Positions 1-8,120 of a DNA stretch of 50,138 nt are shown piece by piece. The translations under genes were made by a program, and so were the position numbers. This DNA is from Nanobdellota archaeon (GTDB lineage: Archaea > Nanobdellota > Nanobdellia > Pacearchaeales > GW2011-AR1). Under the pieces are notes generated by a model, which did not search any database, was not told the origin of the DNA, and saw only the letters and a program-made list of their open reading frames with translations. Numbering within the stretch: position 1 is the first letter of the stretch; each line of letters opens with the position of its first letter. The stretch is taken from the NCBI GenBank assembly GCA_027858295.1, contig JAQICZ010000012.1, positions 1 through 50,138 on the forward strand, in the 5' to 3' direction.

Positions 1-28
1 TTTTTCTCCCCTCCTTAAAGAATTAATT

Positions 29-676
29 TTAATTTAAAACTTTAATAACTTCTTCTTTTTTAGTTAATTCTGAAAAGGTAAATTCTTCATTAACTAAAAT
101 TGATGGATAAGTTGTTATATTATATTCTTTTAAGAGAATGGATAGTGAATCTAATGAAGTGTCTGCAGCAATTGGAATCAATACCACATCAAATTGTTTT
201 TCGAACTTGATTTCATATAATACTTTAGACCAAACATTTTGTTCTGCTTTCTTTGTAAGATCTGTTTCGTTATAGTTATAAAAATAAACAATTGTATTGA
301 AATCATTTCCACACTTTTGTTTAATCTTGATTGAATTAATCCATAAATAGGACCTTAAAGCATCGTATTTTCGATGTAAAGCTTCTAAATTCTTAGTCAT
401 TCTTCCACTATTTTCATAGTCTTCTAGTATGATTGCTTGATTGTAAACCTCATCTAGTAACTTAGAGTTTGATTGTTGTAAGCTCTCACAGCTAACGTTT
501 AGAGAATCTACTAGGTTATCCTGAGCCATAATATCTAGTAATAGAACTTCTGAATCAACAAAATATTCATTCATTTGAGTTAGTCTGTTTTCTTCTAAAA
601 TAACGCCGGAATACATTCCAATTAGAAATACAACTATTGTTAATGCCAACGCTTGTAAAAATACTGGATATTTCAT
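29..676 (-). CDS. Membrane-anchored thioredoxin-fold-like protein without CXXC
   Basis: About 215 residues. I place the start at the ATG at 676, three codons inside the track ORF, because it overlaps the stop codon of the glycosyltransferase as ATGA, a translational-coupling arrangement. One N-terminal transmembrane helix (VFLQALALTIVVFLIGMYSG) is followed by a long helical stretch and a C-terminal alpha/beta domain. That domain has a strand (NTIVYFYNYN) and the segment TYPSILVNE, which resembles the cis-proline turn of a thioredoxin fold. No CXXC pair is present, so a redox role is doubtful. It is co-transcribed behind the glycosyltransferase. Function unknown; the fold assignment is inference. 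Confidence 0.6.
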   Translation of the reverse strand: MKYPVFLQALALTIVVFLIGMYSGVILEENRLTQMNEYFVDSEVLLLDIMAQDNLVDSLNVSCESLQQSNSKLLDEVYNQAIILEDYENSGRMTKNLEALHRKYDALRSYLWINSIKIKQKCGNDFNTIVYFYNYNETDLTKKAEQNVWSKVLYEIKFEKQFDVVLIPIAADTSLDSLSILLKEYNITTYPSILVNEEFTFSELTKKEEVIKVLN

Positions 677-1914
677 TTGAACCACCGAATGTCTCCACGA
701 GCAAATTTATACCCTGATGTAATAAGTATTACTGGATACATCAATAAGTAAAAAAACTCATAGACAATAAAGGTTAATACGGTTGGCCTTTTATATTCTT
801 TTCGTTCCTTTATACTAAATAATGCAATCATGGAATAAGCAACACTTACAATAAGAAGAACCATCCCAATATAGGCTAGAATACTTGGATTTATTTTAAA
901 ATCATTAAGAGTTATTATTGCAACATTTGCTTCAACTGAATTAATAGTAAGGAGGATTCTCGTCAGTAAAGTAGAGAATATTCTAAAGAGTAAAATCCCA
1001 AGGCCGATAACTCCGAATAACCAACTGAATGCAAAGAAGGGCAAAACAAAAGCACCAAGCATTCCCTGTCTTCCCCAGGCTTTTTTGTATTTGAAGATGC
1101 ATTGGATTCCTCCTAGGTTCCATCTAATTCTTTGTTGAAACCATGCTCTGAAAGTTTCGGGGGATTCTGCGTATACCTTTGATGGTACGCTCATTTTCAC
1201 ATCATAGCCCAAAGACAAGAGTCTCCAAGTAATTTCTATGTCTTCTGTAATGTTTTTATCATCAAATCCTTTTATCTCGTCAAATACGGTTTTTCTGTAC
1301 ATGGCGAGTGGGCCAGGTGTTACATAAATTGAACCAACAAATTCTAATAATTTTCTTGTGAATTTAATTATTATATATTCGACTGCTTGAAGCATAAGTA
1401 GGGTATTTGTTCTGTTCTTAACTAAGACATTAGCTGTAACAGCAGCTACATTTGGTTTGTCAAAAAATCCCAACCCTTTTGCAATTGAGCCTTCTTCTGG
1501 GAAGCTATCAGCATCTCCGAAGATTATGATTTCAGAATCAACAAAATTAGCACCGTAATTTTTAGATCCTGCTGCACAACCAGTATTTTTTGGTGTTTGT
1601 ACAGCAAGTACTAGTCCTGGATATTTTTTTTCATATTCTTTTGCAATTTTGAAGGAATCATCTGGTGAGCAGTCATCAACTACAACAATTTTCTCAATGT
1701 ATTTGTATCCGTTATTGATAAATTTTTCAATAACTGGTCCAACAGTGTTTCCTTCTTTATAACAAGGAATAACTATACTTACTCCATAGTTTCTCTTAGC
1801 TTTTGGAGTCCACATTATCTTTTTTTTATTTTGGATATATATTAAGAAGAATAAGAACATAAAATAAAAACCAATGAAGGAATATGTGAGAAATATTTTT
1901 GTTAGAAAATCCAT
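673..1914 (-). CDS. Family 2 membrane glycosyltransferase
   Basis: About 413 residues. The hallmarks of a processive family 2 glycosyltransferase are all visible: VVVDDCSPDDS (nucleotide-sugar site), DADSFPE (DXD-type metal site), TEDIEITWRLL (catalytic acid region) and QQRIRW (QxxRW acceptor motif). There is one N-terminal membrane helix and several after the catalytic domain, as in poly-N-acetylglucosamine or hyaluronan synthase-like enzymes. The likely role is transfer of sugar from a nucleotide donor to a surface polysaccharide or lipid-linked sugar at the membrane. The ATG at 1914 is preferred over the track start (a TTG at 1950), because a TATA-like TTTTTAAAG sits at about 1955-1968, too close to 1950. 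First gene of a two-gene operon. The exact sugar cannot be told. Confidence 0.88.
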   Translation of the reverse strand: MDFLTKIFLTYSFIGFYFMFLFFLIYIQNKKKIMWTPKAKRNYGVSIVIPCYKEGNTVGPVIEKFINNGYKYIEKIVVVDDCSPDDSFKIAKEYEKKYPGLVLAVQTPKNTGCAAGSKNYGANFVDSEIIIFGDADSFPEEGSIAKGLGFFDKPNVAAVTANVLVKNRTNTLLMLQAVEYIIIKFTRKLLEFVGSIYVTPGPLAMYRKTVFDEIKGFDDKNITEDIEITWRLLSLGYDVKMSVPSKVYAESPETFRAWFQQRIRWNLGGIQCIFKYKKAWGRQGMLGAFVLPFFAFSWLFGVIGLGILLFRIFSTLLTRILLTINSVEANVAIITLNDFKINPSILAYIGMVLLIVSVAYSMIALFSIKERKEYKRPTVLTFIVYEFFYLLMYPVILITSGYKFARGDIRWFK

Positions 1915-2022
1915 TTTAGTTATTGTCTTGCCCCGTGAATTTACTACCAAAATTCACTTTAAAAAGATTGCTGGGATGTTGTTTTTGGAAAGTTTTTTTA
2001 ACTAAATAGCCTATATTCTATT

Positions 2023-3111
2023 ATGAAGGGGTACAGAAATTCTAGTATTAGAGAACAGGAGGGTATTTATTATCTTAGAATAAAAGAAGATAATTACTAT
2101 GATGTAGGTCATACCTATGGTAAAATGCTTGTAAATGTTGAACATCCGGTGTTAAATTTTCTTAGGAATTGGTTTGTTGTTTATATTTTGTCTATTCTAA
2201 TGAAGCTTTTTAGTAAAAGAATTAATGAAATAAATATACCAAAGGATTATTTAAATGAAATCAGAGGATATGCAGACGCCACAGAAATTTCGTATGATAT
2301 ATTGATGTTTTTGAACTTTTATTTTGATGTTTCAGGGAAATCTGGACTTTCAGGCTCTACATTTACTTTTTTTAACGATAAGGGGCTATTCGTTGGCAAT
2401 AATACAGATGTTAAGTCCTTAATAATGAGGATTCTTCTAAGGCATACAAAGAGTATTGTTGTTGAAATGAACATATTGGGCCGAAATAAATTTACATATG
2501 TTTCGTTTCCATTTTTTGTTGGAGTGGTTAATGGTTTTAATGAGAATATTATATTGAGTAGCCATAAGATTTTAAGGAAGGATAATAAATTTGTTAATGG
2601 TCGGTTGGGAATTTTTATTTTATCCAGATATCTTTTGGAAAATTCTAAAGATATTTCTGAAATTAGAAATATTATTCCTAAAAACTTGCCAGGCAAGTCT
2701 ATGAATTTAATGGTCACTGATATCGGGCGAAAGAAAAGTTCTGTTTTTGAAATTAGTTCAGGTGGTGTGAATGAGCTCACAATAAAAGGACAATGGATGG
2801 GGTGTACAAATCATATAAAAAGTGAAAAAATGAGAGATTTATATGCAGGTCTGCCTGAAGCTAGTGAAGTTGTTTTAAAGAGTTTGGAAACATTATTATC
2901 TGAGGTTGAAGAGATGACTGTTGATAAATCAGTGTCAATTTTGCAAAATAAGGGTAGTGGTCTAAAAGGAAGATTTGGTAATTCTTCAGTCGCTAATAAT
3001 GCAACATGTCAGAGTTTTGTTTTTGATTTCGAAAACATGGAGATGCATATTTCGAATTCTAATAAAAGGCCTGTTTCCTTAAACGGGAAATTTGTAAAAA
3101 TCTCATTCTGA
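2023..3111 (+). CDS. C45 (acyl-CoA:6-APA acyltransferase-like) Ntn hydrolase, Ser variant
   Basis: 362 residues resembling the peptidase C45/AAT branch of N-terminal-nucleophile hydrolases. The segment GSTFTFFNDKGLFVGNNTD matches the family's nucleophile region followed by the G-x-N-x-D turn. Later segments MNLMVTDIG, VFEISSGG and CTNHI match the NLxxxD, VxExS and TNHF blocks. The usual nucleophilic Cys is replaced by Ser, followed by Thr. Family members cleave or transfer acyl groups on amide bonds after self-processing; the substrate here is unknown. A TATA-like TTTTTTAACTAAATAG precedes the ATG. The 3' end overlaps the convergent nuclease gene by 9 bp. The ORF at 2319-2780 minus is a shadow. 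Confidence 0.6.
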   Translation: MKGYRNSSIREQEGIYYLRIKEDNYYDVGHTYGKMLVNVEHPVLNFLRNWFVVYILSILMKLFSKRINEINIPKDYLNEIRGYADATEISYDILMFLNFYFDVSGKSGLSGSTFTFFNDKGLFVGNNTDVKSLIMRILLRHTKSIVVEMNILGRNKFTYVSFPFFVGVVNGFNENIILSSHKILRKDNKFVNGRLGIFILSRYLLENSKDISEIRNIIPKNLPGKSMNLMVTDIGRKKSSVFEISSGGVNELTIKGQWMGCTNHIKSEKMRDLYAGLPEASEVVLKSLETLLSEVEEMTVDKSVSILQNKGSGLKGRFGNSSVANNATCQSFVFDFENMEMHISNSNKRPVSLNGKFVKISF

Positions 3112-3963
3112 CTTTATGTATTTAGAAGCTGATGGGTATTCTTCTTTTATTTCGTCTTTGAATAGCTTCATTTGCTGTTCTCTGTATTTCTCTGGGAGTT
3201 TGTTTCCGAAGGCTTTACAATAGGTTTTATATTCACACCAGTTACAAAGGATTGTTTTTTGTGTTGGGAATATTTTTGCGTGTTCTACTGTCTCAATTAA
3301 TTCCATTATTTCTTTTTTTAATTCATCTAATTGCTCGTTTGTTCTTTTTGAGAAAATTTGTTTGTTATGATTCAGATAATGCCAAGTTAAGAGTACTGGT
3401 TTGTCTTTTCCGTATTTTTCTTTTATTGCTATACTATATAGGGCCAATTGTCTATCTTTGTCAAATTTTTCTTGACTAGGAAGAGAATTGGCTGTTTTAT
3501 AATCGTGAATTTCATATTCTCCTGTTTCTTTGTTATGAACTAATCTATCTATATATCCAATTAATTTGTGTGGGTAATCTCTTGCTAAGTCAACCCAGAC
3601 TTTTTCTTCCATTGAGATTGTTCCATCTTTGAAAGGTTGGTGTTTTATGTAATAATCTATTAAGAATTGGACTCCTTTGGTCTTGTAGTCTTCTGCTGTT
3701 ACGTTTGTTTTTACAATTAGAATGTTTTCTACCCAGCCTTCTTGCCAGGTTAAAACGTATTTTTCTAAAACATCATCTAAGGTTGGTAGATTTCCTTTTT
3801 GAACTTCAGTATAAAGCCATTCTAGTGAATCATGGACACAAGTTCCGAGATGTGCTTCAATGGATTTTTCTACGGGGGATGGGACTTTGTCAATGTATTT
3901 TAATTTATACTTGTATCGACATTGTTCGAATGATGCTAGTTTGGAATGTGAATATACTGTCAT
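3103..3963 (-). CDS. PD-(D/E)XK nuclease, RecB/Cas4-like with Fe-S cysteines
   Basis: 286 residues. It opens with SHSKLASFEQCRYKYKLKYI, the conserved start of PDDEXK_1 (RecB/AddB C-terminal-type) nucleases, including the first cluster Cys. The catalytic core is visible as LIGYIDRLV and IHDYKTA (D...DYK), with QLALYSIAI downstream. The C-terminal CNWCEYKTYC supplies three more Cys, so a 4Fe-4S cluster of the AddB/Cas4 kind is expected. It probably acts as a DNA exonuclease or end-processing nuclease in repair. There are no cas genes near it, so Cas4 of a CRISPR locus is unlikely. The start is the ATG at 3963. It is convergent with the C45-like gene. Confidence 0.9.
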   Translation of the reverse strand: MTVYSHSKLASFEQCRYKYKLKYIDKVPSPVEKSIEAHLGTCVHDSLEWLYTEVQKGNLPTLDDVLEKYVLTWQEGWVENILIVKTNVTAEDYKTKGVQFLIDYYIKHQPFKDGTISMEEKVWVDLARDYPHKLIGYIDRLVHNKETGEYEIHDYKTANSLPSQEKFDKDRQLALYSIAIKEKYGKDKPVLLTWHYLNHNKQIFSKRTNEQLDELKKEIMELIETVEHAKIFPTQKTILCNWCEYKTYCKAFGNKLPEKYREQQMKLFKDEIKEEYPSASKYIKSE

Positions 3964-4110
3964 TTTTTAGTTCTTTAGTAATTAGTTTAATTGTTAATAA
4001 AAATAAGAAAGTGGTTATAAAACTTTAGACCATTTTCACTTAATTCTGTTGTAATTTCGTAGAGATAACATTGTGGAAGGTTTTATATATAGTTTTTATT
4101 TGGTTATTGA

Positions 4111-5340
4111 ATGAATTGTGATTTAAAATATCCTGAAGAGCTTGTAAATAAGTATGGCGCAAAAGCAGGAATTAATATGTATATTAAATCTGAATTACCC
4201 AAAATTCCTCAAGCGAAGAATATTGTTAAAACTCCCAGGGAATCAATTGACGATGCCTTAGAAAGGGCAGAAAGAGAAGGTGTTGGATGGCCCAGGCTTT
4301 TTAGATCAAGTGCTAAAGCAGAACTGTGGGGGTATGAAGGTAAATTTTCAACTAAGGAAGTGGAAAGTTTTGAAGAATTTGAAAAGAAAATGCAAGGTCG
4401 TGTGATGTATGGTGGAGTTAGCAATAGGGATGCATACAATAGAGATTTAAGAGAATTGATTGGATCAATAGAATCTTCTTCTTCTGACTTGAAGGAAGAC
4501 AATCCTAAGCTTCATGGTAGTTTACCAGATAAAATTCCAGTTATTTTTGCAGAAAAATCGGATTCTTCAATTGTTGGAACATATATTAAACATCCTAATA
4601 AAGATGATTTTTATCATATAACAATAACAAATTCTTCTTCTCTTGTTCCTCAGTTTAGGAATATTATTGATCCGGAAAGGTCAATGTATATTTCAAATAA
4701 AGGTAAAGTTAATAGGCTTACTGTTCCTCAAATATTTGGTTCAGAAAAATATCATTCTCCGAATAATTTAGATTTTAATTTAAAGAAGGAATTAGAAAAA
4801 GTTGTTTCATGGCATGATAAATTTGTTTCTCTACCTGAGTTAGATGAAAATTGGGCTTGGCAAGTTGAGTTTGGATTGGACCCTATTATGCTTTATCAGT
4901 TTAGACCATTTAAGATAAAAGAGAAAGCTGATTTTATTATTGATTCTCCAAATGTTGATAAACCAAATATCTATATGATAGGAATAACTCCTAAAGAAGG
5001 AATTAATGTTCAGGTGGAAAAAGATATTTTTAATAATGAAAATTTATCAGAAGACCCTTTGTTGTTTTATAATAAGATGAGATTACTTAAAAATTTGTCT
5101 GGAGGAGAAAATATTAAAGTTAATTTCTTAGAAGAATCCTTGAATTTTTTAATGCATGATGAGGTTGCTGCCATGAGGAGAGCAGAATTAACAGTTTTAG
5201 ATGCTGGGAATATTGAGAGTTGGATCTCTGGTGGAAAGAATGATTTGTTAAGTCAAGGAAATTGGGTAAATATAAAAGCAGATGGAGAGAATCTTCAAAT
5301 TACACCAATGAACAAAGGTTCTTTTCCTAATCTTGAATAG
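4111..5340 (+). CDS. PEP synthase/PPDK N-terminal (ATP-grasp)-like protein
   Basis: 409 residues. Two blocks resemble the nucleotide-binding domain of phosphoenolpyruvate synthase/PPDK. FRSSAKAELWGYEGKFST corresponds to the RSSA-x-ED...SFAGxxxT block, and QVEFGLDPIMLYQFRPF corresponds to the EW-x-LD...QxRP closing block. The phospho-histidine and PEP-binding domains of the full enzyme are absent. The protein could be a stand-alone phosphotransfer or kinase-like enzyme. The EDxxxxSF part is altered (ELWGYEG), so activity is uncertain. A TATA box TTTTATATATAG lies about 25 bp before the ATG, consistent with a leaderless transcript. No operon partner. Confidence 0.55.
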   Translation: MNCDLKYPEELVNKYGAKAGINMYIKSELPKIPQAKNIVKTPRESIDDALERAEREGVGWPRLFRSSAKAELWGYEGKFSTKEVESFEEFEKKMQGRVMYGGVSNRDAYNRDLRELIGSIESSSSDLKEDNPKLHGSLPDKIPVIFAEKSDSSIVGTYIKHPNKDDFYHITITNSSSLVPQFRNIIDPERSMYISNKGKVNRLTVPQIFGSEKYHSPNNLDFNLKKELEKVVSWHDKFVSLPELDENWAWQVEFGLDPIMLYQFRPFKIKEKADFIIDSPNVDKPNIYMIGITPKEGINVQVEKDIFNNENLSEDPLLFYNKMRLLKNLSGGENIKVNFLEESLNFLMHDEVAAMRRAELTVLDAGNIESWISGGKNDLLSQGNWVNIKADGENLQITPMNKGSFPNLE

Positions 5341-5647
5341 ATAATTATTTAATTCTGCTAAATTTTATATTATTACCCCCTTAAATACATAAAAATACCT
5401 TCGCTACGCTCAGAATTAAGGCAGTTGAATTATCTACTCCGTCAGGGGCAAATATTATATTGAGAACAGGGGAATTATTAGTTTTTCAGCTATAAAAATC
5501 TACTAATATAATTTTGTAAAGGCAATTGTACAGGATAGATTTGTTATTTTGTTATCATAGAATAAAGAAATAAGTTTAACCTTTATTTCTTATGAAATTT
5601 AGAGATAATTGTATTTTTTGTTCAAAATGGGGAGAAGATGGAGAAAT
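5341..5647. other. Gene-free stretch with a diverged dispersed repeat
   Basis: No coding gene is supported. The block around 5400-5475 (CCTTCGCTACGCTCAGAATT, then GTCAGGGGCAAATATT) resembles pieces at 7517-7610 and 47,685-47,705. The end (about 5592-5640, AGATAATTGTATTTTTTG) resembles 47,830-47,875. The track ORF 5592-6404 starts here but runs antisense through aIF2-gamma and is a shadow. Confidence 0.4.
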
Positions 5648-6835
5648 TTATTTTGTTATTTCTCCGAAGCCGATTAGTCTCCAATGGCCGCCAACGTTTC
5701 TTGCAATTCCTACATTGTCTCCTTCTAGAGCTACAATTGGGATGTTTAGGTTCATTTCAACTTCATCGCCTGAAATCTTTTCAACAGTTCCAACTGTAAT
5801 TGTTGTATTTACTGAAAGCATTAACATTTCTGTTGTTTTTAATTCTTCTACTTGTTTTTTTGTTTCTTCGCCTAGAACTTCTTTGAATAGTTCTGTTTTG
5901 ATTTTTGTCTTATATGTAATATCTGGCAAGACTCCTTCTATTGAACATACTGAGCCTGTTAATGAATCTGTTCTTGTCATAAAGGGATCTAGTTCTGTTT
6001 CAATTGAAATACTTGCTCCAGGCAATACTTCATCTACTGAATCTGAGCCCTTGTGTAATGAGATAATTTTTGTTGTTAATGGTGAATATGTAAACTGGTT
6101 ATTCTTTTTTGTTGAGAGCCCTGGTTTTATTTCGATGCTATCTCCAACTTTTAATTTTCCTTGTTTTAGAATTCCACCCAGAACTCCTCCATGGATATCT
6201 TTGATTTTTGTTCCTGGTCTGTTAATATCAAAACTTCTTGCTATTAAAAAAACTGGATTTTTTGTTTCGTCTCTAACGGGCACTGGTAATTCTGTTAACA
6301 TCTCAAGTAATTTGTCTATGTTTACATTTTGTTGTGCAGAAATTGGGATTACTGGTGAGTTTTCAGCAATAGTTCCTTTGACAAAGTCTTTGATTGTTTT
6401 GTAATTTTCTAGAGCTCTTTCTTTAGTTACTAGGTCAATTTTATTTTGAACAATGATTATATTTTTGATTCCTTTTGCTTGAAGTGCCATAAAGTGTTCT
6501 TTTGTTTGTGGTTTGATTCCCTCGTTTGCTGCGATAACTAGAATAGCTGAGTCGATAATTGCTGCTCCTGAAAGCATAGTTGCCATTAACATTTCGTGAC
6601 CTGGTGCGTCAATGAAAGAAACGTATCTTTCTGGAGTTCCTCTTTTTTCGTTAGTGAATTCGTCGCCGTCTTTTGAAATAATTACTTCTGCGTAGCCTAA
6701 TTTGATTGTAATTCCACGCTTTAATTCTTCAGAATGAGTGTCTGCAAATTTTCTTGTTAGTCTTGATAATAGGGTTGTTTTTCCGTGATCAATGTGCCCT
6801 ACAACTCCAACATTTATTTCTTTTAAGTTAGTCAT
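5648..6835 (-). CDS. eif2g: Translation initiation factor aIF2 subunit gamma
   Basis: 395 residues. This is the GTPase subunit of the heterotrimer that brings initiator Met-tRNA to the small ribosomal subunit. G1 is GHIDHGKTT, switch I is RGITIKLGY, G3 is DAPGHE, G4 is NKID and G5 is ISAQQ; beta-barrel domains II and III follow. RGITIKLGYAE is diagnostic for aIF2-gamma rather than EF-Tu. The usual CxxC...CxxC zinc knuckle between switch I and the DAPGH motif is missing: the segment is short and has no Cys. A TTTTTTAAC box lies about 20-30 bp upstream of the ATG. It is monocistronic as far as can be seen. Confidence 0.95.
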   Translation of the reverse strand: MTNLKEINVGVVGHIDHGKTTLLSRLTRKFADTHSEELKRGITIKLGYAEVIISKDGDEFTNEKRGTPERYVSFIDAPGHEMLMATMLSGAAIIDSAILVIAANEGIKPQTKEHFMALQAKGIKNIIIVQNKIDLVTKERALENYKTIKDFVKGTIAENSPVIPISAQQNVNIDKLLEMLTELPVPVRDETKNPVFLIARSFDINRPGTKIKDIHGGVLGGILKQGKLKVGDSIEIKPGLSTKKNNQFTYSPLTTKIISLHKGSDSVDEVLPGASISIETELDPFMTRTDSLTGSVCSIEGVLPDITYKTKIKTELFKEVLGEETKKQVEELKTTEMLMLSVNTTITVGTVEKISGDEVEMNLNIPIVALEGDNVGIARNVGGHWRLIGFGEITK

Positions 6836-6995
6836 AGAGAAACTAGAAAAAATCAGTTAAAAAAGGTTTTGAATTTTTGCAGGGCAAAAATTGGTATAAA
6901 GTATTGCATATCTGGTATTAGGTAAATTAAATAAAAGATGTTAATAAAAAATTTAGAACTCTAGGTTGAAGCTAGAGTAATATAAAAATAAAAAT

Positions 6996-7322
6996 TTATT
7001 TAATTGACTCTAGTCTGTCTGGAAAAACATTTTGCCAATGTGGCACTGTGAATTCCGTAGTATAGTCTCGACCAGTTTTTAGAGTATCTGGGTTTACCAC
7101 GTGATAATCTGCAGAAATTGGCTTAGCTATATTTGTTCTGTTTGGCAATGTGTTTTCATCAAAAACAAGGGAATTTTTATTTTCACCTCTAGAGTAGCCT
7201 TGGTAGGTCTGGGTCATTGTTTTTGTTTCGCCTTGGTATCCATGGTTTATTGTCAGTGCTAATACAGCAGCTGCAATTCCACCAACCGTTCTTTTTCTGA
7301 ATTTGTTTAATTCTGTTTCCAT
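6996..7322 (-). CDS. Small membrane-anchored or secreted hypothetical protein
   Basis: 108 residues, family not recognised. A hydrophobic stretch (GGIAAAVLALTINHG) near the N-terminus follows basic residues (KFRKR), suggesting a signal anchor. The remainder is polar and rich in Thr, Tyr and Asn, without Cys. The gene is supported by a clear archaeal promoter: CTTTAAATAG ends about 21-30 bp before the ATG, giving a leaderless transcript. It sits next to the repeat-rich stretch at 7.34-7.85 kb. Confidence 0.55.
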   Translation of the reverse strand: METELNKFRKRTVGGIAAAVLALTINHGYQGETKTMTQTYQGYSRGENKNSLVFDENTLPNRTNIAKPISADYHVVNPDTLKTGRDYTTEFTVPHWQNVFPDRLESIK

Positions 7323-7339
7323 ACTATACTTAGATATTC

Positions 7340-7836
7340 TTGCTATTTAAAGGTTTCTATTTTGTTATTCCTCTGTAGGGGTGACGGTATTTGAGATGTT
7401 TGGGAGAGATGGCGCATTGTGAATTGATAGAGGGTTGTTGGGTTAATGTGAAGGCATAGTTGGAATGTATTTTTGGTAGATAGTTTTGTGTAATTGTTAA
7501 TGGGGCAGAAGACAAATTCCTTCGCAAACTCAGTTGTTGGGGCAAGTTAAACTATCGCCTCTGGCAGGGACAAATATTGATGAGGTTTTTGGTGGTTGAG
7601 GGCAATGGATTGATAGTTAGGGTGAATTGATAGAGGGCCGTTGGGTTAATGTGCCGGCATATTTGGAGTAAATTTTTAGTGAGCCCGTAGCTAGATTTTG
7701 TCATGAAGTTATTATTCGTTTGTAATATTATTTTTTAAAATAGATTCGCTGCCGCTCATAATTGATAGAAGACAGTTAAGTTATCCTAAGGGCATACTTG
7801 GAGCGTTTATTTATGGCGGATATTTAATTCTATTTT
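7340..7836. repeat. Gene-free stretch of diverged direct repeats
   Basis: At least three related units lie in direct orientation. One near 7420-7480 and one near 7623-7683 both read GAATTGATAGAGGG, then GTTGGGTTAATGTG, then GGCATA and TTGGA. A weaker third at about 7757-7815 reads AATTGATAGAAGACAG, then GTTAAGTTATCC and GGGCATACTTGGAG. Between them, 7517-7610 carries the CTTCGC...CTCA and GGGACAAATATTGA pieces shared with 5400-5475. The 62-aa track ORF at 7357-7545 has no support. Origin unknown; decayed mobile or palindromic elements are likely. Confidence 0.55.
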
Positions 7837-7949
7837 TATAGAATATTTGGTTATGATAAGTTGATTTTATAGAGCGGAACGGAGTGACCTCGTAAAATTA
7901 ATTTGGCAAATTGTCGCAGGGAATTTCCTCATAACTGTTGTTGTTTGAC
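7837..7949 (+). repeat. attC-like imperfect palindrome, site a (left border of twin module 1)
   Basis: The most degenerate copy of the family. The left arm GAATATTTGGTTATGATAAG is partly complementary to the right arm CCTCATAACTGTTGTTG. It aligns with site b (TAACATTTGGTTATGAAAAG ... CTTTAACTGTTGTTAAGT). The outer cores are decayed. The trailing block GAGAGCCTGCAAGGCGTGG follows at about 7960-7984, then a short hairpin AAATTATGGAATAATTT. Confidence 0.5.
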
Positions 7950-8007
7950 CAGAGGCAGAAGCCGAGAGCCTGCAAGGCGTGGCAAGAAATTATGGAATAA
8001 TTTCGTA

Positions 8008-8078
8008 GAGTTTTAATTTTTCTTTTCAGGTTGGGGGAAGACGGTGGGACGACCAATGTATTAGAGAGATAAGTCCGC
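8008..8078 (-). repeat. Inner terminal inverted block, left end of twin module 1
   Basis: On the minus strand this reads GCGGACTTATCTCTC, then about 35 variable bases, then GAAAAGAAAAATTAAAA. The same two boxes occur in direct reading at 10,672-10,722 on the other side of the module, so the module is bounded by an inverted pair. A near copy is at 17,305-17,373. An A/T-rich hairpin (TTTCTTTTTTCTAAAAAGAAA, about 8085-8105) lies between this block and the stop of the next gene and may serve as its terminator. Confidence 0.6.
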
Positions 8079-8120
8079 TTTTTGTTTCTTTTTTCTAAAA
8101 AGAAAATGGGGAGTTCCTTT

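Noticed and set aside
2319-2780. 153-aa minus-strand ORF
   Set aside because: Shadow inside the C45-like gene, no domain or promoter.
3103-3963. Cas4
   Set aside because: Fold and cysteines would fit, but there is no CRISPR or other cas gene in the window; a repair-type RecB-like nuclease is the safer call.
5592-6404. 270-aa plus-strand ORF
   Set aside because: Antisense to aIF2-gamma over nearly all its length; the translation is Ser/Phe-rich shadow sequence.
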